A stretch of DNA of 64,000 nucleotides. Origin: Tolypocladium sp. Sup5 PDA-1 (Eukaryota > Ascomycota > Sordariomycetes > Hypocreales > Ophiocordycipitaceae). The translations under genes were made by a program, and so were the position numbers. Positions 21,473 through 33,335 of this stretch are shown in pieces. Below the pieces are notes generated by a model. The model did not search any database, was not told the DNA's origin, and worked only from the letters and a program-made list of their open reading frames with translations. The stretch spans positions 434,001 through 498,000 of the forward strand of contig JPHH03000015.1 in assembly GCA_000750105.3 (NCBI GenBank), written 5' to 3'. Position 1 is the first letter of the stretch. The number at the start of each line of letters is the position of its first letter.

Positions 21473-22753
21473 ATGCACCAGCATGAGCAGGCAGGCTCCT
21501 CCCCGCTGGCGCAAATTATACACCATGTCACGCCTCGCCGGCACAAGAACTACCTGGCTACTGGCATCGCCCTCTTTCTGCTCTCGGCCATTTGGATTTA
21601 TGGCCGCCTCGCCATGGATGGCTCTAAGCCACGCCCGCACGACGGATTCGCGACCGAGGGCCGCACGGGCGATCATCAAACGCAGACGACCGGAGGCCAG
21701 GACAGCAGCGGATCAGAATGGCGGACACAGAATCCTGCAGCCGACGCCAGTCACCTTATTCCTCCCAAAATTTGGCAGATATTGCTGCCCAAGAAAAAGT
21801 CAGATGACAACCTTGTCCCGGATCCTGACAGACTTCAAGATACGGCTTCTTGGCTCGCCATGAACCCAGATTACTCATAGTAAGCAAGTCCGAAGTTTCT
21901 TGATTTCAGTTTACCGTCCACGTCGCTCCCTGATGCCCAGCCTGCCCGATATTGATGCGACGTGGGAATGGTTGCAAGCAGGAGCGCTTGCCACCAGGTC
22001 ATCATTCATACTCTGCAAGCAGTTGTGGCTGGATGATGGGAGTCACTAGCTAACCTTCAAAACTCTAGCACGCTGGTGGGCCAAAAAGGAGGCAGCGAAT
22101 TCGTCCAACGTCACTTCGCCAACGAACCGACGATAGTCGAGGCATACAACAGCGTTCCGAACGTCGGGATGAAGTCCGACCTCCTCCGGTACCTCATTCT
22201 GGACGTCGAGGGAGGCGTTTATACCGATACCGATACCGTCGCACTGAAGGCCATCGATAACTGGGTGCCCCCGGGCCTGCGAGATCAAGTCCGCTTAGTT
22301 GTAGGGGTTGAGTTCGACCGACGTGACGGCGGCCTGTGGGCCGATATTCCCCATTGGCTGCAGTTCTGTCAGTGGACTATTGCCGCGGCGCCGGGCCACC
22401 CTGTTTTCCGAAAAATGGTTGCTCGGGTGCTCCGGTCGCTGAACGAACTATCGGAGACGCACGGGCTCCCGGTCGACCAGCTACGCCCCACCAGTTTCGA
22501 AGTTATGAACTCGACAGGACCGGCGGCCTGGACTGATGTCGTTTTCGAACAACTGCAGGAGTATGACCCTACTCTGAAAACTACGAAAGACTTGTCGTTT
22601 ATGACGGCACCGAAACTGTACGGTGACATACTGGTTCTGACTATTGATGGATTTGGGACGGGCCAGTCGCACTCACACAGTACACATGACGGAACTATCC
22701 CCGAAGCTGCCTTGATGAAGCACCTCTTTCGAGGGTCTTGGAGAGGGGATTGA
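21473..22753 (+). CDS. OCH1-like GT32 glycosyltransferase
   Basis: Two exons (21473-21879, 22069-22753; donor GTAAGC, acceptor CTCTAG) encode 363 residues. Residues about 27-45 (YLATGIALFLLSAIWIY) form a signal anchor. The sequence then shows GT32 marks: IPPKIWQILLPKK, YTLVGQKGGSEFV (restored across the splice), VGMKSDLLRYLILDVEGGVY, the DXD metal-binding motif in TDTDTV, and AAPGHPVF. GT32 enzymes of this type add alpha-1,6-mannose or related sugars in the Golgi. The 189-nt intron is longer than the others here. With the GT69 gene 9 kb away, it makes a second Golgi mannosyltransferase-type gene in this relic-rich region. Confidence 0.88.
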
Positions 22754-22969
22754 TTTAGCAGAAGGCCACTGATGGGGGCGCTGGACGCCGGTTCAATGAG
22801 ACATCGGGGCCACTATTTCGATCTCGGTTGACATACTTACAATAATAGATTCTGAATTATACCCCTCAACCCCTTCCCCTTCTCCTCTTTCTCCGTAGGA
22901 AGAAGACATCTTTACTTCGTACTCGTTCTCGCGTTCCGGCTCAGCCAAAAGAGACCACAGCAACCTCTC

Positions 22970-23620
22970 CTCTGGCGAACAGGCAAAGAACGACTCGAGC
23001 AAGATGTCATCGTTTTCCCCAAAGTATCTCCCGCGCGAATCGCAGCACCTCTTGCTGGTTCACCTCTAGAAGGTATTGGAGCAGGCTTGCTTCGACTTTG
23101 GCAAGCAGAAGTTCCCAGAGGTCCTCGCCGAGAACAAGTGGAATTGCGCCGAGTCAGTGGAGTTGAATCGTGGGACCGAGCTCTTGACCAGCCGACCCGA
23201 GTTTTCCGGGCCTGAGAACAAGCAATCGTCCCCCAGACCACCCATTGAGCTGTTTACTTCGGTGGCAGGCATTCGTCACGCTGCAGTTGGGCGTCACAAC
23301 GTAACAGTCGTGGATCTTCAGGAGTGCCTCGCTAATGCCATGGATCTCCCGAGTTTGTTGAAAGACATGCCGCGCGTCACGGAGCTGCGAAAACTTCAAC
23401 GGGGATTACAAGTGACCGTCGACAACCTCCGGAGGTACAAGCACCATCTTGGCCAAAAGCGTGGAAGCTACGGTGAGAGACGCTGCTTCTAAGCGCGTGG
23501 AGGCGGACCGAATGGAGAAGTAGGCGGTAAAAGTTATGAAGAACCGGGACGGTGCATACCAGGAGAAAGTCGGACTGGACGTGGAGCTTTCCATATTGTC
23601 TGCACAGCATGCAACATAGG
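22970..23620 (+). pseudogene. Decayed copy of the repeated gene family also found at 73-300
   Basis: Frames read KYLPRESQHLLLVHL, a stop, then KVLEQACFDFGKQKFPEV, LAENKWNCAESVELNR, PPIELFTSVAGIRHAAV, VTVVDLQECLANAMDL and LRKLQRGLQVTVDNLRRYKH. At about 23450 a frameshift moves to a coiled-coil-like tail (VEATVRDAASKRVEADRMEK). An internal stop and a frameshift show it is broken. It is longer than the copy at the window start, so it gives a better idea of the parent protein: a roughly 250-residue protein with a helical C-terminus. Function unknown. Confidence 0.6.
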
Positions 23621-23947
23621 GTGGCACAGACACTTCGATGTCTGGAATGGGCAGCGGCTGAGCCAATGGCAGTGGAAGTCGCTGATCGGTCCATTGCTAG
23701 GAAGCCTGTATGGCTCTGCTTGTGGATGCTTGAGTCGATTACGATGAAGTGGTTGATGGCTGCGAGGGTTGTGAGGAATGCCTGCTACTAATGTGGGGCG
23801 TCCAAAGGATGCTGGAGATGATAGCCTCCCAAGAGCTTTTGGAGTTTCTATGTTTCGGTCAATATGTACAAAGTATGTGTAGTCAATCCAGATCTTGATG
23901 AGCACCTTGTCTCAAACAGTGTACGAGTAACATTATGAGCTGCGTCG
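23621..23947. other. Intergenic
   Basis: Tail of the relic and 3' flank of the coiled-coil gene; nothing else seen. Confidence 0.4.
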
Positions 23948-25766
23948 CTACGAACTCCACCTTTGCAGCATATCCTCTCTCTTTTCGCTCTTGGCGACAA
24001 TGCTGTGTCCCTCGGCAATCTTTAGCTTCTCCCTGGCCTTGCCAATCTCCTGCTCCAGCACCGAGATGGATCCTTCAATCTCGGGGTCCACAAGATTGAC
24101 CTCACCAAACGGACTCTCGGCGAGGACGCTGTCCCTCAGAAGTTGGATGGCCCGCCTGGCGTCTTCCAGCTGCGCCATTGCGCTCATTTCGAAGCTTTCC
24201 TGCGCACCACGAGCAACATCGGCACCCTTTCGTGACCGGTCAGCCAAGGCCTTGGCTAGAGTAGCAACTTGCTTCTTCGGATCGTCGTCGTCGAGTGACA
24301 GCAGCGGCAAGGCAATGTTCTGAAGGAGGATTTCCAGAGGTGGCTCCTCTTGGATGCCAGAGGATCTGCGGTGTCCATGGGAGCCGGTAGTGTTTGCGCG
24401 GATCCGAATGGGAGACGGTTTGCGAACAGGGGACGCAGGCATTGCTGGCACTGCTGGCTTTGGAGTAGAGGCCATCTCAGCTCTGGCGGTGGAGGAGAGC
24501 GCTGCTGAGGCAGTCTGGTGGGACTGGTGCGCCTCGACGCGTGTATGAAGGCGAGAGATGCGATCCAGGAGATAGTCCAGGCATTCGTTGATCTGCAAGT
24601 AATTAGTCTCGGCGATTAACTTGTGAGAAGAAGAAAGGTGCGTTTTGCGTACATATGTGAGTGCAGCAGCAGTCCGGCTGAGGCTTTGACCGCCTCTCGC
24701 CGTCACGGACTTGACGGCGGGTTCGAGGTGCTGTTGGTCAACGGACATTTGCGCGACCGGCAAAATTTCCGAGTACAGTGATTCAACCTCTTCTTGGAGA
24801 GCCTTGACCTCGTCACTGGTTGCTGGTTTTGCGCGACCAGAGCGCTCGGCAGTGGTGAGAGAATCCAGGTAAGCCATGTCCAGCTTGGTTCGGATAGTTT
24901 CGACTATGATCTTGATCAACCTGCTCGGCATGTTAGTGAATGTTATTTGGGCGATGTGTGTTGCAGGACGCACCGCATGCAAATTTCCCGCAGTCTCTCG
25001 ACTGTCTGTGTCTCGTCAGGGTCCGGTTGCTCGAGCTCCCAGCCAAGCTTCTGAAGACTGGAGAGCAGCTTGTCGTCGGACCGGAAGATGCCACTGACAG
25101 CCTCTTCAAGACTGGGTTCGGCATCGCGTCCTTGCTGCTCGAGATCGGAGAGCCTAAAACAGAGATTTTGGGAAAGCTCCTCTACCTATTGCTGACGTTA
25201 GCACGCGTTCACTGACCAAGTGGTGGCAGCTCCTGTACCTCGTTGGCAAGCTGCCTCCGTTCAACCCCGGATCTTTTCTGCCTGGCCTGATTCAAGTCCC
25301 TTCTCCTGGCGTCGTTTTCGGCGTGCTTCTTGACCAGGCGGGACAAGGTGTCCTGTTGCTGACGAAGCGTCTCCGTTTGCTTTGAGATGTTGGCCGTGGA
25401 CCGCTTGAGCTCATCGATGGCCGCCCTCACGTCCCCTTCGGTCACTGCCTGCACGTCCGCGAGGTCATGCAACGCAGCTAGCCTGTCGACCTGGCCACTC
25501 CTGTCCAGGGCCGAATACCTGACACGTGCGTGGTCAGTCAACTAGGAGCTTCCGAGACATCAGAGGCGTGGTACTCACAGCGCCAGCTCATCGGCCGTCA
25601 GCAAGGCATCAGACACGAGGTGCATAGTCGCCCACTCGGCCAAGGCAGGCCCGTGTTCTGCATCGCTAATGGCCCGCTGCACGTCGTCTCGTCTCACTTG
25701 GACCCCGTACGCGCGGGCAGCCTTTAGTAACAAGGCCTCAGCGTGGTCCCTGGTCGAGGGGTCCAT
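23948..25766 (-). CDS. Coiled-coil protein with HAUS3/augmin-like layout
   Basis: Minus exons 25766-25579, 25518-25213, 25153-24974 and 24920-23948 join in frame to 548 residues. A further 60-nt intron (GTACGC..TTGCAG, about 24650-24591) may be removed from the last exon without changing frame, giving 528. Donors are GTGAGT, GTGAAC and GTGCGT; the branch-like CACTAAC lies before the last exon. The N-terminus (EWATMHLVSDALLTADELALYSAL) resembles the start of HAUS augmin subunit 3. Long heptad stretches follow (KQTETLRQQQDTLSRLVKKH, EVKALQEEVESLYSEI), then a Ser/Pro linker (ASPVRKPSPIRIRA) and a final helix. If right, it would help recruit gamma-tubulin to spindle microtubules. The exon model is firm; the HAUS3 call is tentative. 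Confidence 0.7.
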
Positions 25767-27580
25767 TTTGGGCCTGTGAGGAAGCGAGGTGGCGTTTCCA
25801 CGGCGGCCTCGTTGGGCCAGATGCGTTGGTGTCGTCACACAAACGACGTTAGAGACGCCCTGCGCGATGATGCGTGCTGGAGCTCGGCTTGGGTGCAGGA
25901 GCTGCAGCAGTGTTTCGTCTGTTGGCCTTCAACTGCAATGTCGAGTTTCCTGCTTCAATGTCGCCCAACCGCGGTTACGTGTCCGGGCGCGTTGCGGGAT
26001 GCTGTTCGCGAATCTCGAATGTCGTTGGTTGTGGAGTCGAGTACGAAGTACACCGCGGTGAGGCGGGAAAACTCTCAGGGCACGCGTTGGCCACTGCGCG
26101 CCAGCAGCCGGCCCCTGTAACAGGCTCCTTCAGCGGGGTGGTGTGGCCACCTTAGTGGACCATCGGATCCGGCCGCTACCCCTGAACGTGGCTTCACGCA
26201 CTGTGGTAGGCGCGCCCCTGGCACCACGAATCAGGAAGGAAGCTAGGTCCGCCACCCGCATCTTTGACAGCCTCGTCCTCAACTTCAACGTCACCTCATC
26301 ACCCGCACTGGACTTGACATTCAGAAGCCTCAACATGGCCGGTCTGAATATTCATTTGCGTCCTCAGGCAACATTTTTATCCTCGGAAGGCGGAACGAAA
26401 ATAGCACTGCGTCCGACGTTTGCGACACCCCGAAACCGGCGCAAACCAATCAAGTTCTCGAGTCCTGTGCCCCATCGCCTCGCCGGCCCGTTTGGAGCCG
26501 TCCAACGTGCCGCAGCATCCATGCCGTGGACCAGGAAACCTCCGTTTCTATTTAGTCCTCTCCAGGCTACTCAGCCCATGTCAGGACTGTTTACGTGGTC
26601 ACGCCCCGGTCATTCGAGATTCGAGTTACAGGCTGGTCAGAGAACGAAGGCGCAGCACGGACGAGTGTGACGGTGACGCTGCGAGCAATGTCAAGTCACG
26701 TTACTCGAATGACCTCCGCGATTCAGTGAACAAGAACATCCTTTGTCAGAGATGAGCGAGAGTGCTAAGCTCACGTGCGGGTCCTAGTGAATACCGTCAC
26801 AAGCCCCTCACCGGCCCGGCCCCCGGCCAAGATTCGGGGCTTGTTCGTGGACACCTCCAGAACAAGATTTTGTTCTAATTTGCAACTTTATTTAAAAGTT
26901 TTCCTTGAAGTTTCAAGGGCCTTCGCACATGTCGCGGTGTCTCAGCTGGGCTACTGCGTTTGGAAGAAGTTTTCACCACAGCCAAGGGCGTGCCGGTCAA
27001 GTCCAGCAGACGGACACCAACGTGGGATACCAGTCACGGCTAATAAATGATGAGAAGCCCGCGAGAACGTGCCAGTTGTGTGACTTGCGAATGATGGCAT
27101 CTATTCCTCTCAAGGTGCCGTCCAACGGGCCTTTCTGTGCCCCGTGGACAACCCCCGGGATGCCCCGGGATGCTCCCCGTGTGGTTGGCCGCTGCCGTTC
27201 TGATTCACCAGTTTTCTTGGCATCAACGATATGCTTTGCTTCAACATAAACAAACAGGCGCCATGAATTCACAGGGTCATGTCCTGTTCAAAAGGGGTGT
27301 ACAGCCGGGTGTTACCGGTCCATATAGCCCTGACGGCGATCCTGCAGTACACGACAGTCGACGATGGGCCCTTGCCACGGGGTGTCCAAACCATCCGGCG
27401 TTGTACAATGAACAGCACCACAGGACTGCATCTATCAAATCCTCCACCATTTCCTGACCGCTGTCTCAGACAACCACATGACAGACCTCGCGCCGTGACG
27501 GATCGTGGTCTCAGTTCTGCACGACTGGATTTCCTCGCTCGCTATCGAAATTGTCTCGTCCAGAGCAAGACACTTTGACG
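25767..27580. other. Long divergent intergenic region
   Basis: This contains the promoters of the coiled-coil gene (minus) and the LrgAB-like gene (plus). A 175-codon open frame at 26143-26670 has no recognisable domain and overlaps open frames on the other strand, so it is not called. Confidence 0.45.
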
Positions 27581-29398
27581 ATGGCCACCTCGACTATTTG
27601 GCGAAAGCGATGGCTCGATGCCTTGCTCCTTGTGGTGGACTTGCTGTGGGTTGTCATCATCTACCTTGCAAGCGAGCTCGCCATTTGGGGCCTGAGCCGG
27701 GCCCTCGCTCCGGCAGACCTCGAATTCTTCGCTTCCATCTTGGGCATGTTATTGGTTTTTTCATCCATGACAGTGGCCGGCCGGCTATGTCGGAGTTATG
27801 ACAAGCTTTACAACGAGCAGATGCGATCAAAGGTTGTGGCCTTTTCCGTCTCATCGGTATGGACTCATGTTGACCACGCATCCAGATCAACTTCATCAAT
27901 GCCCATCTCGGAGTGGGCTTCCCGATACCCATCGTCATGATGAACCGGAATGATGCCTTGGATGGCCGGCAAATTGCACGCATTATTGGCACTTTCGGTA
28001 CTTGTCTCCAACGCCATTCGGTGGTCACTAACTGACAACGGAGCAGTGTCGACAAACGTGGTGTCATGGATCGCAGTCTTTCTGGTTTCTCTACTGATCC
28101 TCACTGGCATCGGTGCTCTCAAGTCCTGGGCAGCCTGGCACTCGCCTGCTTTCCAAAAACAGGCCGACGCTGCCGTGGCTCTTCGCCGCAGCATCCGGGG
28201 CTCCAGACTCGGCTCCGACTCCCCGCCGACAACCCCTGAAACTGATGAATCGCTATACCTAAGTCAGCAGACGTCGCTGGAAACGGAACCGACACGCACC
28301 AGATCTCGAGAATCACCAACATGGAATGTCTTTGCGGCCAACTGCCCAAGCATCTTGACACTCTGTGGCATCTTCGCTGTTGGTCTGCCTGTCGCGCTTG
28401 GGACAAGGGATGAGCGGCTCCTGGATGGACTCGTCATGTGGTTCATTTGGATTACGGCCGTGCGGCTCCAGCGAGTATTCAGAGACTCTTCGCTCCTTAG
28501 CTTTACCACGCAGGTGAAGAGCGTCTTGGCCACGCTTGCGAACCCAGTCCTGGCGACCACGCTGCTCATGGTGGCTTACACGAGGGCCAAAGCGGCGGCA
28601 ATACGGGGCAGAAGCCTGAGCCAGGTGCTCGCAACTTTCAGCAGCGGCACGCCCTTATACGCCTTGTGGACCTCCAACATCACAGGGGTTCCAATCTCGG
28701 GCAACCCATCGGGCTGGTTTGGGGCCGGCGACGCTGCGCTTTCCCTACTCGAATGCGGCATCTTGACGTGGGGCTTCAAGCTTTACGAATGTCGCCGTCA
28801 GCTCTTTACTCTGGCAGGTGTCCTGACCGTGGTCTTTTGCGTCGCCGCAACGGCTGGCAACGTGTTCTTGTCGGTGATGGTGGGCCGTGCCATTGGACTC
28901 GATGGGCCGGAAGCGCTGGCCTTTGCCGCTCGCTGTACGACACTGGCGCTGGCGAGACCTGCGATTCAAGGAGTCGGTGGCAACGGAATGGTGAATGCCA
29001 CCCTTGTGGTCAGCAACGGGATACTCGGACAACTCATGTATCCCTTTGTGCTCGACAAGCTTGGGGTACGACGCGCCCCGCGCTTGGAATCGGATCGAGG
29101 AGGGAGCAGCTGCGAAGCGTTGGTCGAGTTGGAGAACCCTTCCCACTCATCTCGAGATAAAATGGAAGAGACTCTCTGGCAAGAAGACGACTTCCGAGGC
29201 GACGACGCCGTGACGATTGCCGCAGGGGTTGCCATTGGCGTCAACGGCGCGGCCATGGGGGTGTCGTATCTCTACGAGACGAAAAGCCGTGCCGCCCCCT
29301 ATGCGGCCTTGTCGATGACCGTTTTTGGGGTTATGACAGTGGTCTTTACGACGGTCGACCCATTTAAGAGCTTCGTCATGCGCCTGGCAAGCTGCTAA
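27581..29398 (+). CDS. LrgA-LrgB fusion membrane protein (CidA/CidB, PLGG1-type)
   Basis: Three exons (27581-27832, 27886-27997, 28047-29398) encode 571 residues. Exon 1 has hydrophobic helices (LDALLLVVDLLWVVIIYLA, FASILGMLLVFSSM). Exon 2 carries FINAHLGVGFPIPIVMM, the LrgA-like part. A polar loop follows, then the LrgB-like half with GTPLYALWTSNITGVP, IQGVGGNGMVNATLVVSNGI and TIAAGVAIGVNGAAMGVSYL. Bacterial LrgA/CidA and LrgB/CidB are separate holin-like membrane proteins; the plant fusion is a chloroplast glycolate/glycerate exporter. Fungal fusions are little studied, so a small-organic-acid transport role is only inference. The first donor is the weak GTTGTG; the second intron is only 49 nt. 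Confidence 0.8.
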
Positions 29399-29876
29399 CG
29401 AACATGTACGACTAGAAGAGCTGGGAGGGCGCCACTATCCAAACAGAGGATGTGGCTCGACGACTGGAACTGTACAGCGATGGATTGATACGGGTGTCTT
29501 GGTGGAATGGGTGTCTGGATTGGTATGGGTGTTATGGGTGTTATGGACGGATACATGGGACTGTTTGTGCCGGGATTTACACCATGTTGGACGCATGGGT
29601 CGACTTGAGTTTTGCTGCGGGAGTAACGACAGCTATGTGCGGACGGCAAGTACTGAATATTGAGCTGGTACGGCTTCTCTGGCAGAAGCAGGATATATAG
29701 CGAGTACCGAATGAATAAGAAGATTTACGAGAGGTACTCCTGCGGGGCAAACGTCGCGACTTTTGATGGATATTTTGTGTGCTTGCTGCTTGGCTTCTTT
29801 CCACTGTTGGCCACGAATAGCAGACAATTTATATTTTACTTTTATATTTGCAGACAGCACAGACAAATAAGCCTAC
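29399..29876. other. Convergent intergenic region
   Basis: Shared 3' flank of the LrgAB-like gene and ESS1. An irregular tggatgg/tgttatggg repeat occurs at about 29500-29560. No gene. Confidence 0.5.
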
Positions 29877-30637
29877 TTATTCCAATCTGGAGTGTGGACA
29901 GTCAGTAAACACGCTTCCCCCATATCTACCAGCAGAACCTACCTCTCAATCAGGTGCAAGCCGCTCGCCGTCTCGACGACGGCGCTCATCTCGCCGGGCT
30001 TGAGGGCAAAGGCGGCGTCCTCAAACTCCTTTTGCATGTCGCCGCGGCCAAAGTAGCCGAGATCGCCGCGCTTGCGGGCGGAGGAGCAGTCGGACTCGGT
30101 GGGGGCGAGGTCGCCGAGGGAGATGCTGCCGGACTTTATCTTTTGCTCGTGGGCCTTGATGATTTCCATGGCGTCCTCCTTGGAGCGGGTGATTTCCGAC
30201 TGCCATGCGTTAGCTTCCCTTGCCTTGTGTACCTATCCTGCAACGGATATATGTTCTCGGGACATCGCCGCGATCAGGCGTACCTCTCGCCAGCTGCTCG
30301 GCCGCCTGCTGTCGCGGTGCTTGACGAGCAGGTGGGCGGCGCGGATCTTGCCCTCGGGGACGCCGGGGACGGCGCCGGGTCGGGAGCCGGCGCTGTGGTT
30401 GGCGGCCATGTAGTGCTTGAGCTTGTCGGTGTCGGTGCCCTGCGGGGGCTCCCAGCGCGAGACCTTGTCGACCGAGTTGAAGTAGTAGGGGAGATTCTTG
30501 GAGTTGGAGTGGCGGACCTCCCAGTTGGGGGGGAGACCGGTGTCAGCCTGGGGGGGGGGATGTGAGCGGCCTGTGCAGAGCGGAGAGGAGGTGGCTGTGG
30601 TGGTGATGGTCGCGGTGGTGTTGAGGGGGCTTACCAT
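29877..30637 (-). CDS. ESS1: Peptidyl-prolyl cis-trans isomerase Ess1/Pin1 (WW + parvulin)
   Basis: Minus exons 30637-30635 (ATG alone), 30547-30284, 30199-29943 and 29886-29877 encode 177 residues. Residues 5-37 form a WW domain (LPPNWEVRHSNSKNLPYYFN..SRWEPP). The parvulin domain runs from IRAAHLLVKHRDSRRPSSW to GLHLIERLE and includes SDCSSARKRGDLGYFGRGDM and FEDAAFALKPGEMS. Ess1/Pin1 isomerises phospho-Ser/Thr-Pro bonds, notably in the RNA polymerase II tail. The first coding exon is only the start codon, followed directly by GTAAGC; the acceptor is a run of C then AG. The last exon has 10 nt. Length fits the family exactly. Confidence 0.93.
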
Positions 30638-32165
30638 TTTGCGAGGAATGGAGCGTTGGAGCAATCGACGGGAACCGTTGCAGCGCAATCAGCAGCGAGA
30701 GGGAGGAGATGTTCGACGCGGCAAGGGCGACGACACCAGCAATGGGAGATATAGCTGGAAGAGAAGCCCGTTGCACAGCTGAGGAGCTTTGGTGTGGATG
30801 CAGAGAGCTGTGCTGCGCTGTCTGGGCGACGACGGGATTGGCAATGACGTGCCTCAGCCAGGCGCAGGCAAATTGGCCCTGCGTTGGTGCAGCAGCCAGC
30901 GGAGGCGGGGTTAGGTTTGGCGGAGGGCGAGATGGGTGTGTGGGGTGCTGGGGGATCGCCCACTGAGAGCGCTGGAGAATGGCTGCGTGTGACCTGGGGG
31001 CAATTTATCGCTTCGGCTCAGGGGGTCATGCGACGAGATTTGGGGGCTTGGGGTGGAGATGACGTTTTGATGCTGCTTTAGGGGTTGGCGCGGCTGGATA
31101 TGGTTTCCGTGGCTCTGGTGATATCACCGATTTAGCAACACCATGAACTGCAGTGAGTGCTCAGTTGACAAGCTGTGCATGTGGCTGTACGGGTTGGGGG
31201 CCGCTTGAAGCAGATGCATGTTGAACACTGCAAACACGCAAGTAGCTTCGCTCAGTAATGTGCAGTCATCTATTGGATAGACCTTCTGTAGCTGAGTCGG
31301 TTGTAACTCTGTGCTTGGGTCAGGCTTGTCGTGCATGGTGAATCACGGAGAACACGGACGATGGACAGCTGTCCGCGCAGCCTATGAGTCACGCGTTGGA
31401 GCGCGTCTCTCTCGTGACATGGAATAAAGGCAGAAATAAACCCCAGACTGCCCGCGCGCACGCTTGCTCTCTTCCAAACAACGACGCCAACTCTGGGCCT
31501 CGAGTCAACACCATAACCACCAACCGCGACGCATCTGTCCAGCGAACATATTCCAAACAGCATCAGGTCCTTGCGAGGGAGCCAAGGTATTTAAATATTA
31601 ATCTCCATCACATTCGAACACACGAGTCTGACTCTGCGCCATTCAAGCAGAGACGCTACTTGAACTTGCAAGTTGAGTCTGAAGCGTTCACGACTGTTGC
31701 CAACTGGTGTCCAAACGGCGACTGGCGACCGTGAACGGCTCCACTTTATTCCATAGCCGCGCGCCTCACGCTGGAGCCCACTAATTTTTCCACTCAACGT
31801 GCGCCCGTGGCCCGACACTTTCTTCCACCATCACCATCAACCCGCGACTCGCTCTGCAGAGACCAACCACAACGTGGTGTGCAGCAGCCTCAGTCATCAT
31901 CACCATCGTGTGCAAAGAACCCAAACCTCTTCTGAGCATCAGTACTGCTGTACCCGCACCCACTCCTCGACATTCCGAGCTGCACCGACGCTCCCTCTCA
32001 TCCCCCGCCAGGCAGCACCGACTTGCATCCACGGCCGTACCGTACACCTCAGTTTTCCAAGGAAAGACAGGTTGCACCCTCTTTTGACCGCAGTTGACTG
32101 CTAAGCAAAAGCTACCCAGCACCGCCAAACGCAAAAACCCGGACCCCCAACAGATCACCAACCCA
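30638..32165. other. Divergent promoter region of ESS1 and RPB9
   Basis: 1.5 kb between two divergent genes linked to RNA polymerase II. No supported gene. The last 300 bp before RPB9 are CA/CT-rich, as is common in fungal leaders. Confidence 0.5.
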
Positions 32166-33335
32166 ATGGCGACTCCTCAGTCCACAACCTCGCAAGAGGA
32201 CCCCTCTGGCGACAAGAAGCTCGAGCAAATAACCTTTCGCTTCTGCTCTGAATGCTCCAACATGCTCTACCCCAAGGAGGACGAGGATGCTCACAAGCTC
32301 CAGTTCACCTGCCGCACCTGCCAGTACACCGAGGAGGCTACCTCGACCTGCGTCTTCCGCAACGTCCTCAACAACTCTGCTGGCGAGACTGCCGGCGTGA
32401 CCCAAGATGTGGGCTCTGATCCTACGGTTAGTGACGTCCTGCCTGTTTTCTGCCTTACGTGCGGCACCATCATCTCCTGCGAGTTATGCCCCTTTGCGGC
32501 CGTCTTCCTATCTGCCTTTAAGCGCGAGGATAAGCAGGAGGGAAACATGGGCATGGCGCACTTTATTCTCGGATTGAACGAGAACAACTCCGACGACCCG
32601 TTTGCCGAGTACGACGAAGAGCCGGAGAACGACGACGAGGACCGACTGACCAACGGCGACTCGGGTTGCGCTACTACCGTCGACTCGAACCATTCGGCTG
32701 GTGAGGCCTCCGACACGAGTGGCGGAAGCGCGGACGAGGATGACACGGCTCACTTTAGTGACGAGTCCCGGCGTACCTCTGGCGGCGATACGACCGACCT
32801 CCGCGATGCCACGGCCATGGTTGTCCGCTTCTGAGCGGCAACGCCTCATGGCCCGGACGACAATGTGCGGCGCTTCGGCTCGGCGACCACCGAATGTCGA
32901 CGAAATGGACGATTTCACAACGCAAATATATCTTTGCTGTAACATTATCTGGGCTAGAGGCCATTTGATGTTATTTTCGTGGCTGGGGAGTAGTGACCAG
33001 CAGGTGGCGGCAGTTAATGTTGTACCGGGAGGAAGTCGTTGACCCTTCTCTGGACCTGCTGGCTGACTGCGTTTCTTTTACACTACAGCTCCCCCGGTCG
33101 AACAAGACGTGTCCCAGGTGTAACCACGAGGAGGCCGTCTTCTTCCAGTCTCAACAGAGAAGCGCCGAAACCGGCATGGTAAGCCATCTATCCTTATGCA
33201 CAACACATACGGCGCTTTATTGGGATTCTTGGCAATGGGATCCTGGCCGTCATCATGGGAGCAAACTGGCTAACGCGCGGGGCAACAAAGAAATTGTTTT
33301 ACGTTTGCTGCGAATGCGGTCACATTTTCGATTGA
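32166..33335 (+). CDS. RPB9: RNA polymerase II subunit Rpb9
   Basis: Exons 32166-32426, 33089-33178 and 33291-33335 encode 131 residues. The N-terminal zinc ribbon has CSEC and CRTC (FRFCSECSNMLYPKED, LQFTCRTCQYTEEA). The C-terminal TFIIS-like ribbon has KTCPRCNHEEAVFFQSQQRS and, across intron 2, LFYVCCECGHIFD. Rpb9 contributes to start-site choice, fidelity and elongation. Splice sites: GTTAGT..CTACAG and GTAAGC..ACAAAG. Intron 1 is 662 nt, about ten times the local norm, and stays open in the exon-1 frame for 136 codons (see the entry at 32427-32834). Its neighbour ESS1 also acts on Pol II. Confidence 0.93.
32427..32834 (+). other. Open acidic reading frame inside RPB9 intron 1, continuous with exon 1
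   Basis: Without splicing of intron 1, the RPB9 frame runs on from 32427 to a TGA at 32832-32834, adding 135 residues. The extension starts VSDVLPVFCLTCGTIISC and becomes Asp/Glu/Ser/Gly-rich (DDPFAEYDEEPENDDED, GEASDTSGGSADEDD). Codons end mostly in C or G (GAC, AAC, GAG, TCC), like the real exons. The product would keep the first zinc ribbon and lose the second. It could be an intron-retention isoform, a fossil exon or chance in GC-rich DNA; minus-strand frames are open here too. Confidence 0.35.

Noticed and set aside
26143..26670. 175-codon open frame between the divergent genes
   Set aside because: No domain, no homologous string recognised, and overlapping open frames on the other strand point to base composition.
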